Source: Dokdonella_A sp049583635
GTDB taxonomy: Bacteria > Pseudomonadota > Gammaproteobacteria > Xanthomonadales > Rhodanobacteraceae
Direction: 5' to 3'
Assembly (NCBI GenBank): GCA_049583635.1
Contig: JBAUWF010000069.1
Span: forward strand, 1 to 13,691
DNA length: 13,691 nt
Under the pieces are notes generated by a model. That model saw only the letters and a list, made by a program, of their open reading frames with translations. It did not search any database and was not told the DNA's origin. Positions 12,299 to 13,691 of this stretch are shown here, piece after piece. Both the position numbers and the translations under genes were made by a program. Numbering within the stretch: the stretch's first letter is position 1; every line of letters starts with the position of its first letter.

Positions 12299-13691
12299 TT
12301 ACGGACTCTCGAATCCGTCGGCGAAGATCCGATCCGCCGGTGCGTTGAAGCAGCCCTGCACGCTGATATCGTCGATGTACCAGCCTTCGTTGCTGATCAG
12401 GCTGTCGCTGCCGAGGCGGAATCGGAACTGCGCCTGATGCCCGGCGTAAGTCGACAGATCGACTACTTCATTGGTGTAGTCCTGCTGCCTGCACCAGGCC
12501 TCACTGCCCGCCAGCGGGTTGCCGAAGCTGTTGCTGATCACGTCGTTGTACGGATCGGTCTCGAGCAGCGTGCCCGGCACCTGCTCGAATGGTCCGCCAT
12601 CGAGCGAGATCTCGAGAATGGCGCCATCGTAACAAGTGCCGGCCGGGCTGCCGCCCATGTTGCGCCAGTGCTCGAACTGGAACGTCAGACCATCCAGATC
12701 GGTCGGCAACGACACGCTCGGCGACGTCAGTTGCTGATCGCTGAGGGCCGATGAATCCTGGGCGTGCCAGGAATTGGACGGACTGTTCGGTCGCATCGTG
12801 CTGATCGCCCAGGTGTCCGTCCCGACCGCGGCGCTGTGGGTCCAGCCGTTGTCGCCGTTCTCGACGTCGTCCGTGAACACCGGCGTCAGCGTGGTACCGA
12901 TCGAGCATTGGCCTGGCCCAGCCTGCGTGATGAACGAGGACACCGCACTCGCCCCGTTGTCGCCGCAGACATTGAGCGCGGTCACACGCCAATAAAGCTG
13001 GGTGTTGGTCGGCAGCGCATCTGTCGGCTGGAAGCTCGTCGCGCCGGTCACGGTCTGCGACAGGATGACGTTTGCGAACGCTGCATCGGTTGCGATCTCG
13101 ATCAGGTACGAGCTCGCCTGGTCCGAACCGGCCCAGATGAACGTCGGCAGGGTCGAGACATTGGTCGCGCCATTGGCCGGCATCTGCAAAATCGTTGTCG
13201 GCGGGATTTCGGTCGACACGTCGACGTTCAGCATCAGATCGCGCACGGTGTCGCCGGAGGTCGCCCGCAACGTGATCGTGTTCGGTCCCGGCGTGGCCGC
13301 GTCGGTCACGTCGAGATCGGCTTCGGTCGTGCCGGGCGGAATCACCGGCGTCACCGTGTAACTGCCCGAGAATCCAGCCGGCAAGCCATCGCCGAAACTC
13401 ATGTCGACCGGATCGGCAAAATCGCTGACCGAACCCACCGTGATTGCGACCGGATCGAGACTCCCGCTCGGTGCCGCGCACACGGTCTGCTCAAGATCGG
13501 TGCCGGCCAGCGTGAAGGTCGGAGTGCCGCACTGATCGAACTTGAAATTGCCGATGCGCGTCTTCCAGTTGAACGACCCGTTGGTCGCAATGTATTCGTT
13601 GGTGTACCAGAAGGTGCAATCGTCGACCGGGTCGACGGTCATGTCACTGTAGTCGCCCCAGCGGTTGAGACCGCCGTTCTGACTGCCGGTG
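12299..13691 (-). CDS. Large exported multidomain protein (5' end beyond the window)
   Basis: 463 C-terminal residues are visible; the start lies past the right edge. Segment RWGDYSDMTVDPVDDCTFWYTNEY (10-33 of the fragment) resembles a conserved region near the end of the main domain of many exported proteins of Gammaproteobacteria and Acidobacteria. An Ig-like domain (about 57-157) follows, then an FN3-like domain (about 164-255, with PANGATNVSTLPTFIW and YWRVTALN) and a jelly-roll/MAM-like domain (about 262-447, starting NGWTHSAAVGTDTWAIS and ending GWYIDDISVQGC). This last kind of domain is common at the C-terminus of secreted proteases. The protein ends PADRIFADGFESP. Low Lys content and few but regularly placed Cys fit secretion. 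The enzymatic part, if any, is outside the window, so protease or adhesin is a guess. A strong terminator follows 24 nt after the TAA. Confidence 0.85.
   Translation of the reverse strand, partial: TGSQNGGLNRWGDYSDMTVDPVDDCTFWYTNEYIATNGSFNWKTRIGNFKFDQCGTPTFTLAGTDLEQTVCAAPSGSLDPVAITVGSVSDFADPVDMSFGDGLPAGFSGSYTVTPVIPPGTTEADLDVTDAATPGPNTITLRATSGDTVRDLMLNVDVSTEIPPTTILQMPANGATNVSTLPTFIWAGSDQASSYLIEIATDAAFANVILSQTVTGATSFQPTDALPTNTQLYWRVTALNVCGDNGASAVSSFITQAGPGQCSIGTTLTPVFTDDVENGDNGWTHSAAVGTDTWAISTMRPNSPSNSWHAQDSSALSDQQLTSPSVSLPTDLDGLTFQFEHWRNMGGSPAGTCYDGAILEISLDGGPFEQVPGTLLETDPYNDVISNSFGNPLAGSEAWCRQQDYTNEVVDLSTYAGHQAQFRFRLGSDSLISNEGWYIDDISVQGCFNAPADRIFADGFESP

Noticed and set aside
1..13691. CRISPR array, tRNA or rRNA genes, insertion sequence ends, attachment sites
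   Set aside because: No regularly spaced repeats, no cloverleaf-like or rRNA-like segments and no transposase or integrase motifs were seen while reading the window. A dedicated search could still find a divergent case.

Overview
The window is GC-rich with compact gene packing. Several proteins resemble those of Gammaproteobacteria of the Xanthomonadales/Lysobacterales type (Rhodanobacter/Dokdonella-like). The clues are a FucP-type sugar transporter followed by fructokinase and a mannose-isomerase-type enzyme, a paired guanyl-RNase and barstar, and a large exported protein ending in an IFADGFE-type tail. This placement is inference from recognition only. No rRNA, tRNA, CRISPR array, insertion sequence or phage gene is visible.

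Left half (1-8523): a mannoside/mannose utilisation locus built around a divergent promoter region (about 5920-6171). The minus strand carries four genes in the order FucP-like MFS permease (5919-4675), PfkB-family fructokinase (4678-3701), AGE-family mannose isomerase-like enzyme (3704-2490) and a secreted GH92 alpha-mannosidase (2493 to beyond the left edge). Each neighbouring pair overlaps by exactly 4 nt (ATGA, TTGA, ATGA), so this is one translationally coupled operon. A second secreted GH92 mannosidase (6172-8523) is transcribed the other way. The implied flow is: exported GH92 enzymes release mannose from mannosides or N-glycan-like material, the permease imports it, the isomerase converts it to fructose, and the kinase makes fructose 6-phosphate. 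This bypasses mannose 6-phosphate. No regulator and no TonB receptor lies inside the window.

Middle (8583-10776): a small VOC (glyoxalase-fold) protein on the plus strand runs convergently into an RsmC-RsuA pair on the minus strand. RsmC (16S rRNA guanine-N2 methyltransferase type) and RsuA (16S rRNA pseudouridine synthase type) overlap by ATGA, so two 16S rRNA modification enzymes are made from one coupled message.

Right part (10800-13691): a truncated CMD/AhpD-like peroxidase-related gene is left as a remnant of about 58 recognisable codons. After it come an exported barnase-like guanyl RNase and its barstar-type inhibitor, overlapping by one nucleotide. A strong intrinsic terminator with a UUCG loop at 12246-12275 closes a minus-strand gene. 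That gene encodes a large exported multidomain protein (Ig-like, FN3-like and jelly-roll-like modules) that is cut by the right edge.

The biology is largely recognisable. The least explained items are the C-terminal DRIFADGFESP tail, the C-terminal extension of the first GH92 enzyme, the divergence of active-site motifs between the two GH92 paralogues, and the gene debris beside the RNase/inhibitor pair.
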